Shown here: positions 1 through 8,500 of the stretch, one piece after another
Layout: each line of letters begins with the position of its first letter
How positions within the stretch are numbered: the stretch's first letter is position 1
Assembly (NCBI RefSeq): GCF_008831045.1
Contig: NZ_WAJS01000017.1
Coordinates: forward strand, 1 to 61,289
Direction: 5' to 3'
DNA from: Adlercreutzia muris
Lineage (GTDB): Bacteria; Actinomycetota; Coriobacteriia; Coriobacteriales; Eggerthellaceae
Length of the DNA stretch: 61,289 nucleotides
Position numbers and translations under genes: made by a program
The notes under the pieces: generated by a model
Database searches by the model: none
What the model was told of the DNA's origin: nothing
Seen by the model: only the letters and a program-made list of their open reading frames with translations

Positions 1-15
1 GGGGTGGGGCCAAGA

Positions 16-53
16 GGCCGGGATCCGACATTTTGGGGTATCGGGCCCCGGCC
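16..53 (-). terminator. Hairpin downstream of the flavoprotein gene
   Basis: Two 13-nt arms (16-28 and 41-53) pair at 11 of 13 positions around a 12-nt loop. They lie about 20 nt past the stop of the leftward flavoprotein gene, so a terminator is likely. No clear U-tract follows on the minus strand. Confidence 0.4.
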
Positions 54-74
54 TTCTCGTGGAGGTGGGGCGGA

Positions 75-1760
75 TTAGGCGGAGACGGCCACCACATCGG
101 CCTCGGTAATGGGGGTCGCAGCCTCCAGCTTGCCGCCCGTGGCGGCCTGGATGCCACAGATGCGGCCGGTCATGATGCAGTGACCGGCGGACATGCCGCC
201 CTGGTACATGGACCAGTCGGGGGCGCCGCACAGCTGACCCGCGGAGAAGCCGGTGATCCACAGGTTCGGGATGACCTCTCCATCGGTGCGGGTGGCCTGG
301 TAGTTCTCGTTCACCGTGGCGCCGGCGCACAGGGCGGATACGCGCACGTGCTTGTGGATGCCCCAGAACGGCGCCTTCTCGACCTTCCTCAGGTACTTGG
401 CCTGCTTGCCGAAGTCGGCATCGAAGCCCGCGTCGACGAGCTCGTTGTAGCGCTCCACCGACTTCTTCAGGGCGTCGGCCGGGATGCCCAGCTTGCCGGC
501 CAGCTCGTCCAGCGTGTCGCAGCAGTAGGTGTCGATGAGGCCCTCGATGACGTTGGCGCCGCTCTCGCCGGAGCGATCCATCTCCACATCGGGCATGTAG
601 GGCTTGATCTTCTCCTTGTCGGTGGGCTTGCCGCCCCATTCGGTCACCTGGGCGATGTAGTCGTCATCGAAGATCTGGGAGTACCAGCCGGGCTTGGGTT
701 GGTTGCGCAGCACGCAATTGATCTCCTCGAATACGCAGTCCTCGTTCATGAAGCGCTCGCCGTTCTCGTTCACGGTGAGGAAGGGCTCGTTGAACATGGG
801 GCCTGAGTCGAAGTCGTGCAGCATGTGGGAGTGACCCACGGGCACGAAGCCTCCCCCGATGGCCATGGCCATGAGGATGCCGTCACCGGTCTTGCCGCTC
901 TGCTTGCGGTCGAAATCCTTCACGTCGGGGCAGTAGCGCTCCACGAGGCTCTGGTTGTTCTGGTAGTCGCCCGTGGACAGGATGACGCCCTTGGTGGCAT
1001 TGAACTTGATGTAGTCGTTGCCGCTCTTGCCGATGACGCCGGTCACGGCGCCAGACTCGTCGGTGACCAGCTGCACGCCGGGGGTGGAGTAGAAGAACTC
1101 CACGCCGCGCTCGGCGGCCAGCTCGGCCAAGTGCTCCACCATGGTGCCGTTGTTGAAGGGCTTCGGGCCGAACATGATGGAACGGCGGGAGCACTTCGAT
1201 CCGTCCTCGTACTCGGTGACGGCCGTGGGGCGCACGGTGTAGGGCGGAAAGCCCGCCTCGGCGGTGCGCACCTGGGTCCAGCGGATGGCCTCGCCGGAGT
1301 ACTTGCAGTAGGTCTCGGCCAGCTTGCGGTCGGCGCGCCAGCCGCAGTCCTCCAAGAAGCCCTGGATGTAGTTCATGACGCCCTGCTCGTCGCTCTCGTC
1401 CAGAAGCACGCCAGAACAGGTGCCGCCCTGGGCGATGGCCTTCGACTCCTTTTGGAGCACGGCGACAGTCGCGCCCTCCTCGAGGGCGGACAGGGCCGCC
1501 GGCACGCCGCCAGTGCCAGCGCCGACGACCACGACATCGTAGGTCTTCTCGTCGGCGAATTCAGTGATGGGGGCAAGCTCGACGGGCGACTCCTTGAAAT
1601 CGCTCTCCTGCAGGCCCGCGGGGTACTCGATGCCGCCGGTCTCGGCGGCCTGCGGGTTGTCCTTGGCTGCCGGCGCGCACGCCGTCAACCCGGCACCTGC
1701 GGCGCTGACGGCACCCACTGCCAGCGCACCCTTCAGAAAGTCTCGACGATTCAGTTCCAC
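75..1760 (-). CDS. Tat-exported FAD-dependent fumarate/urocanate reductase-type flavoprotein
   Basis: A 561-aa flavoprotein of the fumarate reductase/succinate dehydrogenase FAD-binding superfamily (FAD_binding_2). The GTG start at 1760 is preferred because AAAGGAGAG lies just upstream; the longer reading back to 1889 has no Shine-Dalgarno. The N-terminus has a twin-arginine motif (RRDFLK), a hydrophobic stretch and a lipobox-like LTAC, which predicts Tat export and lipid anchoring. A GxGxxG FAD-binding motif (VVGAGTGGVPA) follows at about residues 80-90, and the C-terminal FAD-contacting region is glycine-rich (GLY-GLY-MET-SER type). There is no haem domain, so electrons must come from a separate donor. 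Eggerthellaceae encode dozens of such reductases for dietary or host organic acceptors; the substrate cannot be read from sequence. It is divergent from a membrane LuxR regulator, its probable controller. Confidence 0.85.
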   Translation of the reverse strand: MELNRRDFLKGALAVGAVSAAGAGLTACAPAAKDNPQAAETGGIEYPAGLQESDFKESPVELAPITEFADEKTYDVVVVGAGTGGVPAALSALEEGATVAVLQKESKAIAQGGTCSGVLLDESDEQGVMNYIQGFLEDCGWRADRKLAETYCKYSGEAIRWTQVRTAEAGFPPYTVRPTAVTEYEDGSKCSRRSIMFGPKPFNNGTMVEHLAELAAERGVEFFYSTPGVQLVTDESGAVTGVIGKSGNDYIKFNATKGVILSTGDYQNNQSLVERYCPDVKDFDRKQSGKTGDGILMAMAIGGGFVPVGHSHMLHDFDSGPMFNEPFLTVNENGERFMNEDCVFEEINCVLRNQPKPGWYSQIFDDDYIAQVTEWGGKPTDKEKIKPYMPDVEMDRSGESGANVIEGLIDTYCCDTLDELAGKLGIPADALKKSVERYNELVDAGFDADFGKQAKYLRKVEKAPFWGIHKHVRVSALCAGATVNENYQATRTDGEVIPNLWITGFSAGQLCGAPDWSMYQGGMSAGHCIMTGRICGIQAATGGKLEAATPITEADVVAVSA

Positions 1761-1887
1761 GACTCCCTCTCCTTTCACATGTTGCACTTCGGTCGCGTGA
1801 CGGGTCGCAACCCGCGCCCCAATGGGACCTCGGGTGCATGGCCCGCGGCACCTACCGTACTCGGTCGGGCGGTCGCGCACCTCCCAC

Positions 1888-1930
1888 AAACGGTATGAAA
1901 TTGGAGGTGGGAACCGCGTTCATACCGTTT
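1888..1930. promoter_or_regulatory. Perfect 12-bp inverted repeat between the divergent genes
   Basis: AAACGGTATGAA (1888-1899) and its exact complement TTCATACCGTTT (1919-1930) are separated by 19 bp in the gap between the flavoprotein and the LuxR regulator. An A/T-rich TTCTGATATAAC follows at 1931-1942 and could hold the -10 of the rightward gene. A site for the neighbouring LuxR protein is an inference from position and symmetry. Confidence 0.55.
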
Positions 1931-1970
1931 TTCTGATATAACGGTGCAGTGAAAAAGGGGAGGGAAAGCC

Positions 1971-3461
1971 ATGGATTCGTCGCGTTCGCTCAAAGCGTCT
2001 TTACGAGGTACGCGCTGCGCCGTCATAGGTGTGGCCTGCGCCCTTATGGTGCTGGAGATCCAGCGCATGCCCGTGGGACATGCCGTGAGCTTCTCGATGT
2101 TCGCCCCCGTGCCCTATGTGTTCGAGGCGATTCTCATTGGCACGGTGGGCATGGCGTTGGCGCGGGGTCGCCGCCACGGGGCGGCTTTGGGCGCGGTGCG
2201 CGCGGTGACGGCTGCGGTAGCCACTGTGTCCACCTGGCTGGTAATGTGGGGCATCGGATTCGATGATGCCGTCATGGTGCAGATTCGCATTGCCTACCGC
2301 ATCAGCACGGGCTTGCTCGTGGTGCTGTGGGGCGAGCGTCTGATCGGCCTGGGTGCCTGGAGGGCTGCGTGTGTGATAGCGGCGGGCTGCCTCTTGTCGG
2401 GCGTGGCCACGCTGGCGCTGGCCTTCGTGCCCCAGGTGGTCGTCGATGGGTTTCTCGGGTTGCTGCCCGTGGCGGCCGGTGCCGCGCTGGTGTCCTTCCG
2501 CCCCGATCGCTGCCCCGCTGCCCCGTCGCCGGCGCTGCCCGTCTTCACCTTGGCAACAATGCGGGAGCGCGTGGTGGCCGTGGGGCTGGTGGTACTGCCC
2601 TTGCTGTGCCGTGCGACCACTATTTCCACCCAGCACTCGTGGATGCAGCTGCAACAACAGGCCGTGGCCTCGGCCGATATCCAGGCGGCCATCGGGGCGG
2701 CCATCATCATCGGAGGCGGGGTCGTCGGGCTTATCCTGCGCTTTGCGTGGAGCCGCAGCTTCGTGCTCGTGTTCGATCTGGTGGTAGTACCGGTGACGTT
2801 CATGGCCTTCTATACGGCCTCCTTGGCCAATGACCTGTGGGCGCTGCACTTCCTCATTGTTGATTCCACCTACAAGATCGTTCTGTTCTATGTGCTGATG
2901 ACGCCGTTTCTGTTTCCGCCGCAGAAAGGGGGTTTCGTGTCCTCGGCGCCGCTGTACGGCTCCTTCGCCTTTCTGATTGCGGCCCGGGCCTTGTTCTCGG
3001 GGCTGCATGCCGTGCTGCCCGCATCGACCTATGCGGCCGTGGCCGTGGTGACCGTGTTGGCGGTGTTCGCCGTGGCCAGCGTGCTGGCGCTTCTGTATGT
3101 GCATCAGCATGCGGGGGTGATGGCCGTATCCGCCGATGCGCCCGGCCGCGGGGCCGCGAGGGTGCCGATGCCCGTGGCCGGGGCGCCGTTGCGGCCTGCC
3201 ATGGAGCATTTGTGCGCCATGGTGGGGGATCGCTTCGAGCTGACGCCGCGGGAGCGCGACGTGCTGTTCCTGCTGGCCCAAAACTACCGGGCCCCCTATA
3301 TCGCTGAGAAGTTGGTGGTCAGTCAGTCAACGGTGAAGACCCATATGCGGAATCTGTACGGGAAGCTGGGCGTCCATTCCCAAGCCGAGCTGCTATTGCT
3401 GATCGATCGCGAGGCCGAGGGGCTGTCTGCTCGAGAGGAAGATCCGGCCAGCCTGCGGTAG
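1971..3461 (+). CDS. Membrane-bound LuxR-family transcriptional regulator
   Basis: A 496-aa protein. Roughly residues 1-390 are a chain of hydrophobic segments (about ten to twelve membrane spans), and the C-terminus (about 420-485) is a LuxR-type helix-turn-helix. The HTH shows the family landmarks: LTPRERDVLFLLAQ, then IAEKLVVSQSTVKTHMRNLYGKLGV. This fusion of an MFS-like membrane part to a LuxR HTH is abundant in Eggerthellaceae beside reductase genes and is taken to sense a ligand at the membrane. The ATG is preceded by GGGGAGGGAAAGCC. The divergent flavoprotein is the likely target; the inverted repeat at 1888-1930 is a candidate site. Confidence 0.85.
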   Translation: MDSSRSLKASLRGTRCAVIGVACALMVLEIQRMPVGHAVSFSMFAPVPYVFEAILIGTVGMALARGRRHGAALGAVRAVTAAVATVSTWLVMWGIGFDDAVMVQIRIAYRISTGLLVVLWGERLIGLGAWRAACVIAAGCLLSGVATLALAFVPQVVVDGFLGLLPVAAGAALVSFRPDRCPAAPSPALPVFTLATMRERVVAVGLVVLPLLCRATTISTQHSWMQLQQQAVASADIQAAIGAAIIIGGGVVGLILRFAWSRSFVLVFDLVVVPVTFMAFYTASLANDLWALHFLIVDSTYKIVLFYVLMTPFLFPPQKGGFVSSAPLYGSFAFLIAARALFSGLHAVLPASTYAAVAVVTVLAVFAVASVLALLYVHQHAGVMAVSADAPGRGAARVPMPVAGAPLRPAMEHLCAMVGDRFELTPRERDVLFLLAQNYRAPYIAEKLVVSQSTVKTHMRNLYGKLGVHSQAELLLLIDREAEGLSAREEDPASLR

Positions 3462-3613
3462 CGTCCCGCTGAGCCCCTCCACGGCCATTCGGAATCGGGT
3501 TGAGCTAAGATTGACAAAAAAGACGGGGAGTTTGCACGGTAAGGCGTCCTGCCATAGGGTAGAATTAAGGCGGTGCGCTTTTCGGCATCGAACCGTCTGT
3601 TGGAAGGAACTCC

Positions 3614-4669
3614 GTGACCATCGAGTGGGCTTTTTTCCTCTCTGAGCTGATGCAGAACCCTATTTTGCTGGTGGTGACGCTGCTCAATATCGGCGTCATC
3701 ATCGTCAACGGCGCCACCGACGCGCCTAACGCCATTGCCACGGCGGTTTCAACTCGTGCCATGAAGCCGCGTCACGCCATCATCATGGCGGCCGTATTCA
3801 ATTTCCTCGGGCTTTTGCTCGTATCCCTCGTGTCCACGGCCGTGGCCCACACCATCTTCTCCATGGTGGACTTCGGCGGCGATTCCCATCAGGCGCTGAC
3901 GGCCCTGATGGCCGCCATGGTGGCCATCATCGTGTGGGGCGCGGCGGCTTGGTGGTTCGGCATTCCCACCTCCCAGTCCCATTCGCTCATCGCCGGCCTT
4001 ACCGGCGCGGCCATCGCCGTGCAGGGCAGCCTGGACGCCATCAACGGCGCCGAGTGGATGAAGGTGGTCTACGGCATTCTGCTGTCCACCCTGCTCGGCT
4101 TCGGCCTCGGCTGGATCAACTACAAGATCATCGGGCGCGCCTTCCGCAACGCCGACCGGGTCCGGGCCAACCGCTTCTTCAAGTGGGCCCAGGTGGGCTC
4201 GGGGGCCGCGGTGGCTTTCATGCACGGCGCCCAGGACGGCCAGAAGTTCATGTCCATCTTCATGCTGGCCATCATGATGACCGCCGGCATGGGCATGGAC
4301 CTCTCTGGCGTGGTCATGCCCATGTGGCTCATGATCTTCTGCGCGTTCAACATGGGCTTCGGCACTGCTGTGGGCGGCGAGCGCATCATCAAGTCCGTGG
4401 GCATGGACATGGTGAAGCTTGAGGCCTTCCAGGGCTTCGCCGCGTCCCTGTCCACGTTCGTGAGCCTTTTCCTGGCCACCTTCGGTGGCCTTCCCGTTTC
4501 GACCACCCATACCAACACCACGGCCATCATGGGCGTGGGGGCGGCCAAGAGCCCTCGGAGCGTGAAGTGGTCCATTGCCATCGACATGGTGAAGACGTGG
4601 GTGCTCACCTTTCCCGGCTGCGGCATCCTCGGCTACATCTGCGCGAAGTTGTTTCTTATGATCCTGTAA
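3614..4669 (+). CDS. PiT-family inorganic phosphate permease
   Basis: A 351-aa hydrophobic protein of the PiT (PHO-4) family, which moves phosphate or metal-phosphate with H+ or Na+. The N-terminal signature NGATDAPNAIATAV (about residues 36-49) and the C-terminal partner PVSTTHTNTTAIMGVG (about 295-310) are the two family repeats. The GTG start is preceded by GGAAGGAA. The next gene starts 18 bp after its stop and encodes the usual PhoU-like partner, so the two form one operon. TTGACA at 3511-3516 lies in the leader, but I could not pair it with a -10 at proper spacing. Confidence 0.9.
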   Translation: MTIEWAFFLSELMQNPILLVVTLLNIGVIIVNGATDAPNAIATAVSTRAMKPRHAIIMAAVFNFLGLLLVSLVSTAVAHTIFSMVDFGGDSHQALTALMAAMVAIIVWGAAAWWFGIPTSQSHSLIAGLTGAAIAVQGSLDAINGAEWMKVVYGILLSTLLGFGLGWINYKIIGRAFRNADRVRANRFFKWAQVGSGAAVAFMHGAQDGQKFMSIFMLAIMMTAGMGMDLSGVVMPMWLMIFCAFNMGFGTAVGGERIIKSVGMDMVKLEAFQGFAASLSTFVSLFLATFGGLPVSTTHTNTTAIMGVGAAKSPRSVKWSIAIDMVKTWVLTFPGCGILGYICAKLFLMIL

Positions 4670-4687
4670 CGCGAAAAGGAGAACACA

Positions 4688-5317
4688 GTGGGTAAGAAGC
4701 ACAAGTACGATTATTTCAGCGCCTACGAGGAGCTGTCCGATCTGGCCGTCCAGGAGGCCGGCGTGCTCATCCGCGCCATGGACGAGTTCACCGATGCCGC
4801 GGCCCTGCGCCCCATGTTGGAGGAGGCCCACGAGCTGGAGCACGGTGGCGACACCATCAACCACGATATCTACAAGCAGGTGGCCGGCGATTTCATGCCG
4901 CCGTTCGATCGCGAGGACATCGTGGCTTTGGCCCAGGCCCTCGACAACATCCTCGACGAGATGGAGGATGTGCTCCAGTACCTGTACATGTACGACGTGC
5001 ACCAGATCCCCGACGATGCCAAGCGCTTCGCCACGCTCATCCGCAGGTCCTGCAAGGCGGTGCACGTGGCCATGGAGGACTTCCGCAACTTCAAGCGCTC
5101 CAAGAGCTTCAAGCAGCTGGTCATCGAGGTGAGCAACTACGAGGACGAGGCCGACACGCTGTACGTGGAAGTTATCCGCAATCTGCACGTGAACCATGCC
5201 GACGAGCCGGTGCACGTGCTGAAATGGTCGCGCCTCTACGATCATATGGAAAGCTGCTGCGATGCCTGCGAGCACACGGCCGATCTCATGAGCACCATCC
5301 TGCTGAAGAACATGTAG
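4688..5317 (+). CDS. DUF47 (PhoU-like) phosphate transport accessory protein
   Basis: A 209-aa all-helical cytoplasmic protein of the DUF47/PhoU_div family, typically encoded beside PiT transporters and thought to tune phosphate uptake. Acidic, metal-binding-type helices are visible (ELEHGGDTINHDIY; ALDNILDEMEDVLQ; EDEADTLYVEVI). Length matches the family (about 205-215 aa). The GTG start follows AAAAGGAGAACACA, 18 bp after the transporter stop. A stem-loop follows at 5373-5401. Confidence 0.85.
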   Translation: MGKKHKYDYFSAYEELSDLAVQEAGVLIRAMDEFTDAAALRPMLEEAHELEHGGDTINHDIYKQVAGDFMPPFDREDIVALAQALDNILDEMEDVLQYLYMYDVHQIPDDAKRFATLIRRSCKAVHVAMEDFRNFKRSKSFKQLVIEVSNYEDEADTLYVEVIRNLHVNHADEPVHVLKWSRLYDHMESCCDACEHTADLMSTILLKNM

Positions 5318-5372
5318 CGCTTCGGGTGCCGCATCCTTGTAGGGACGCTGCGCAAGAACGCGTTGTAAAGGC

Positions 5373-5401
5373 GAGGGTCCCGGCACCGTGCCGGGACCCT
5401 C
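5373..5401. terminator. 13-bp hairpin between convergent genes
   Basis: GAGGGTCCCGGCA (5373-5385) pairs perfectly with 5389-5401 around a 3-nt loop. It lies between the convergent DUF47 and TRIC genes and could end transcription from both sides. It lacks a strong T-run on the plus strand. Confidence 0.6.
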
Positions 5402-5418
5402 GTGCTGCGCGCAGGCTG

Positions 5419-6594
5419 CTAATCAGCTGGATCGGGGGCCTGTTCGTTGGGGGCGGCCCCAGCGTCTTTCCCGGTCTCGGCGTCTCGGAGATTCGGGGCC
5501 GTTGACTCGTGCTCCTCCGTCTCCGCTTTCTTGCGGGCGCGGGGGTTGCCGGCTTTCACCTGGCTCTTGGAGCGATGGCGGGCCGGCTCGGGAGTCTGGG
5601 GCTCGAAGGGGTCGCAGGACGGCTCGGGCTCGGGGCTGGGATCCAGGCCGATGATGCGGTACAGCTCGTCGCGGTCCACGAAGAGGCGGTCGGAGGGATC
5701 GGGGCTGCCAACCTCGGTGCCGCGGCCCGCGGCAGGGGCCTCCACCACGGGCAGTTCCAGCTTGTCCATGAGCACCGTAGGCTGCATCTGCTCGCCGGTC
5801 TCGTCCATCCAGCGGCCGCTCAGGCGGTCGTAGAGGCGCTTGCCCTGGCGCCTGAAGCGCTCGAGGCGGGTGTTTCCCTGGCGTTCGCGAGCCGTCTTGC
5901 CCATGGGCACGTGCACCTTGCGGGCGATGAAGCGAGCGGGCCGCACGACGCTTTCCACGACGCGGTCGGAGTAATCCCGAGGCGGCTTGGTGCGCCAGCC
6001 CATGATAAGGGACAGGTAGCGCAGAGCCATGATGAGGGCCGCGCAGAGGAATCCGGCGGAGTCGGGCAGGATGCCGTTGGCCTTCAGGGGACAGTACACG
6101 ATGCAGCCGATGAGGGCTGCCGAACCGTAGATGGGGCCGGTTTGGAAGGCTACGGGCGGCCGGTTCATGAGCACGTCGCGGGAGATGCCGCCGCCGATGG
6201 CCGTGATGGTGCCGAGCACCACCGAGGGAATGATGGTGAGGCCGGCCGACAGGCTCTTCGACGCGCCGATGATGGCCCACAGGGCCACCGATATGTTGTC
6301 GAGCAGATCCACGATGGGGTCCAGGTAGGTGGCCAGCTTGCCGAAATAGAACACCACCACGCCGGCCACGGCGCAGGACAGCAGGAACCAGGGGCTCTGG
6401 AAGGCGTAGAGGCCGTAATTCTGCAGGAGGATGTCCCGGATGATGCCGCCGCCCATACCGGTGATGCAGGCGATGGCCACGGTGCCGAAGATGTCGTAGC
6501 GGGCCCGCACGGCGGACATGCCACCGGACAGGCCGCCGGTGACCGTAGCGGCGAACTCGAACCAGAAGGGGAGGGTAAAGGCGGTCTCTAGCAC
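5419..6594 (-). CDS. TRIC-family (YadS/UPF0126) channel-like membrane protein with long C-terminal tail
   Basis: About 391 aa from a GTG at 6594; other starts are possible and the Shine-Dalgarno is weak. Residues 1-205 match the trimeric intracellular cation channel/UPF0126 fold: two repeats of three spans, each with a glycine-rich kink (GMGGGIIRDIL and AIGGGISRDVL), about seven hydrophobic segments in all. Standard members end near 205-220 aa. Here some 185 further residues follow: first basic and arginine-rich, then acidic and proline-rich (PSPEPEPS, TPEPAR), with no recognised domain and probably cytoplasmic. Divergent from lysC with no functional link visible. Confidence 0.75.
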   Translation of the reverse strand: MLETAFTLPFWFEFAATVTGGLSGGMSAVRARYDIFGTVAIACITGMGGGIIRDILLQNYGLYAFQSPWFLLSCAVAGVVVFYFGKLATYLDPIVDLLDNISVALWAIIGASKSLSAGLTIIPSVVLGTITAIGGGISRDVLMNRPPVAFQTGPIYGSAALIGCIVYCPLKANGILPDSAGFLCAALIMALRYLSLIMGWRTKPPRDYSDRVVESVVRPARFIARKVHVPMGKTARERQGNTRLERFRRQGKRLYDRLSGRWMDETGEQMQPTVLMDKLELPVVEAPAAGRGTEVGSPDPSDRLFVDRDELYRIIGLDPSPEPEPSCDPFEPQTPEPARHRSKSQVKAGNPRARKKAETEEHESTAPNLRDAETGKDAGAAPNEQAPDPAD

Positions 6595-6976
6595 GACGGC
6601 ACCCCTGCCCGCGGCATCGGGGCGCTGGCAGGCGCGGCCGTTCGGGGGCGGCCTGCGACGGGTGCGAGACGCAGGGCGCAGAGCTTCCGGCGGCGCGCGA
6701 TGCGGCGGCGGTGCGGGCCCGCGACGAGGGGGTCGCGGGCGATGGTGGTCGGCATACAGGCTCCTCCCGATAGCTTCGGATGGCAGGGCGCCGAGGCCCG
6801 GGGCGCTCGGCGAAGTGCCTATAGTACGCAACAGGGCCATCATAAACAATGGGCGTTCCGTCAGCGGCCCGCGCCCGTCTACCGTCGGAAAACCGACACA
6901 TGGCCTTGTTTTTGCTATAGTGAGCCCACTAGTATCCGCAAGGCAATTCCCCGCATGCTGAAGAGGAGAGGGTGCC
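6595..6976. other. 382-bp gap upstream of lysC
   Basis: No gene is supported here; reading frames across it are arginine/proline-rich GC artefacts. Near the lysC end a TATAGT (6916-6921) preceded by a T-rich stretch is a possible -10, without a good -35. A small hairpin GTCGG/CCGAC lies just upstream (about 6885-6898). No riboswitch fold was recognised. Confidence 0.35.
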
Positions 6977-8254
6977 ATGTCTTTGATCGTAGCGAAGTTC
7001 GGCGGTACCTCGGTCGCGTCGCCCGAGCGCATCAAGAACGTCGCGAAGCGTCTGGTGCGCATGCGGCAGCAGGGAGTGGAGGTCGTGGCCGTGGTTTCGG
7101 CCATGGGCAAGACCACCGATGAGCTCATGGGCCTCGCGAGTGCCGTGACTGCGGCACCCCCCGCTCGCGAGCTGGATCGGCTGCTGTCCACCGGCGAGCA
7201 GGTGTCCATGACTCTTTTGGCCATGGCCATCGAGTCCATGGGCTACAAGTCCATGAGCTTCACCGGCCGCCAGGCCGGCATCGAAACCGACGGTACCCAC
7301 AATAAGGCCAAGATCATCAAGGTGCACAACGAGCGCATCTTGGATGCCTTGGAGGCCGGCTACATTCCCGTCGTGGCCGGATTCCAAGGCATCGACGCCA
7401 ATGGAGACATCACCACCCTGGGCCGCGGCGGCTCGGACACCACAGCCGTGGCCATCGCCTGGGGCATCAACGCCGATGTGTGCGAGATCTATTCCGACGT
7501 GGACGGCGTCTACACCACCGACCCCCGCGTGGCCCCGCGGGCCCGCAAGCTCGATTCCGTCTGCTACGACGACATGCTGGAGCTCTCCAGCGCCGGCTCG
7601 GGGGTGCTCCAGAGCCGCGCGGTGGAGTTCGCGCGCAAGTGGAAGGTGGTCATCCATTCCCGCTCGGCGTTCTCCGAGGCGGAAGGCACCTATATCAAGG
7701 AGGAGTACGAAATGGAAGAAGCCGTCATCACCGGCATCGCGAGCGATACATCCGAGGTGAAGGTCACCGTGCGCGGGCTGCCCGACGCTCCCGCCGTGGC
7801 CGCGAAGATGTTCTCGGCCCTGGCCGCCAACAACGTGAACCTCGACATGATCATCCAGAACGTGGCCGAGGGCGGTGTCACCGACATCTCGTTCACCACC
7901 CCCGGTGCCGATCTGGGCCGGGCCCAAGAGACCTTGGCCCGTGTGGTGCCCGAGATCGGTGGTCGCGAGTTCATCGTGGACGAGGACATCGCGAAGGTGA
8001 GCCTGGTGGGCACCGGCATGAAGTCGTCTCCAGGCGTGGCCTCGCGGGCCTTCCAGACCCTGGGCGACAACAACATCAACATCGTGGCCATCTCCACGTC
8101 CCCCATTCGCCTGTCGGTGATCGTGGACGCGGCCCAGGCGGCCCAGGCGGTCCAGTGCCTGCACACCGCCTTCGGTCTGGACTCCGACGACCTGTTCGTG
8201 GAAACCCAGCTGTCTGCCGAGGAAATTGCCGCGAAGATGAAGAAGGGGCGGTGA
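6977..8254 (+). CDS. lysC: Aspartate kinase (aspartokinase)
   Basis: 425 aa. It phosphorylates L-aspartate at the head of the lysine/threonine/methionine/diaminopimelate pathway. The kinase domain (about 1-245) shows VAKFGGTSVAS at residues 3-13, STGEQVS and a GRGGSDTTAVA segment; two ACT domains (about 265-425) carry feedback regulation, with VTVRGLPDAP and VSLVGTGMKSSPGV as their first strands. ATG follows GAGAGGGTGCC. asd is the next gene on the same strand, so consecutive pathway steps are adjacent. An in-frame start at 7712 probably yields a separate ACT-domain subunit. Confidence 0.95.
   Translation: MSLIVAKFGGTSVASPERIKNVAKRLVRMRQQGVEVVAVVSAMGKTTDELMGLASAVTAAPPARELDRLLSTGEQVSMTLLAMAIESMGYKSMSFTGRQAGIETDGTHNKAKIIKVHNERILDALEAGYIPVVAGFQGIDANGDITTLGRGGSDTTAVAIAWGINADVCEIYSDVDGVYTTDPRVAPRARKLDSVCYDDMLELSSAGSGVLQSRAVEFARKWKVVIHSRSAFSEAEGTYIKEEYEMEEAVITGIASDTSEVKVTVRGLPDAPAVAAKMFSALAANNVNLDMIIQNVAEGGVTDISFTTPGADLGRAQETLARVVPEIGGREFIVDEDIAKVSLVGTGMKSSPGVASRAFQTLGDNNINIVAISTSPIRLSVIVDAAQAAQAVQCLHTAFGLDSDDLFVETQLSAEEIAAKMKKGR
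7712..8254 (+). other. Internal translation start for aspartokinase beta subunit
   Basis: Within lysC, AAGGAGGAG (7697-7705) sits 6 nt before an in-frame ATG at 7712. Translation from it gives a 180-aa protein made of the two ACT domains. Corynebacterium and Bacillus aspartokinases make a beta subunit of this size from an internal start to form alpha2beta2 enzymes. The sequence evidence is the unusually perfect Shine-Dalgarno inside coding sequence; product formation is inferred. Confidence 0.65.
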
Positions 8255-8255
8255 T

Positions 8256-8284
8256 GTTCCGTCGTTGCTATGCAACGACGGAAC
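8256..8284 (+). terminator. 13-bp hairpin after lysC
   Basis: GTTCCGTCGTTGC (8256-8268) pairs perfectly with 8272-8284 around TAT, starting 1 nt after the lysC stop. No U-tract follows, so it may be a weak or Rho-assisted terminator or an mRNA 3'-end stabiliser. Confidence 0.55.
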
Positions 8285-8300
8285 GGGCCGATGCTGCGGT

Positions 8301-8415
8301 TCCGACCGGTGCCTAGCCTTGCGCTTCACCGCTTTCCCTCGCGGGCGAAGGCCGCTCGGCCGCGGTTCGGCCCAATGCCGGGCACCGGTCGAACCCTCGC
8401 TGACTTCCTTGGGCG
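8301..8415 (+). repeat. Folded intergenic element, copy 1 (upstream of asd); candidate structured RNA
   Basis: A ~115-nt segment shared with 19750-19866. An 11-bp closing stem (8303-8313 with 8381-8391) encloses a hairpin around 8350-8372. Conserved blocks are the 15-mer at 8345-8359 (GCGAAGGCCGCTCGG), CCCTCGCTG at 8394-8402 and TTCCTTGGGCG at 8405-8415. The first two are spaced exactly as in the other copy (49 nt). At least two stem positions change in a compensatory way between copies, which favours an RNA or hairpin function. It ends 85 nt before asd. It matches no riboswitch class I know. Confidence 0.6.
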
Positions 8416-8500
8416 AACCGGTGATGTGAAGAAGTAGGGCAAGGGCCCATGCCCTTGCCGCACAACCGAGCAGAACACACGAGAGAAGGGGAGAGAACCC

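Noticed and set aside
3511-3565. Complete promoter for the phosphate transporter
   Set aside because: TTGACA at 3511 and TAGAAT at 3560 are too far apart, and no -10 lies 16-18 nt after TTGACA, so no confident promoter can be assigned.
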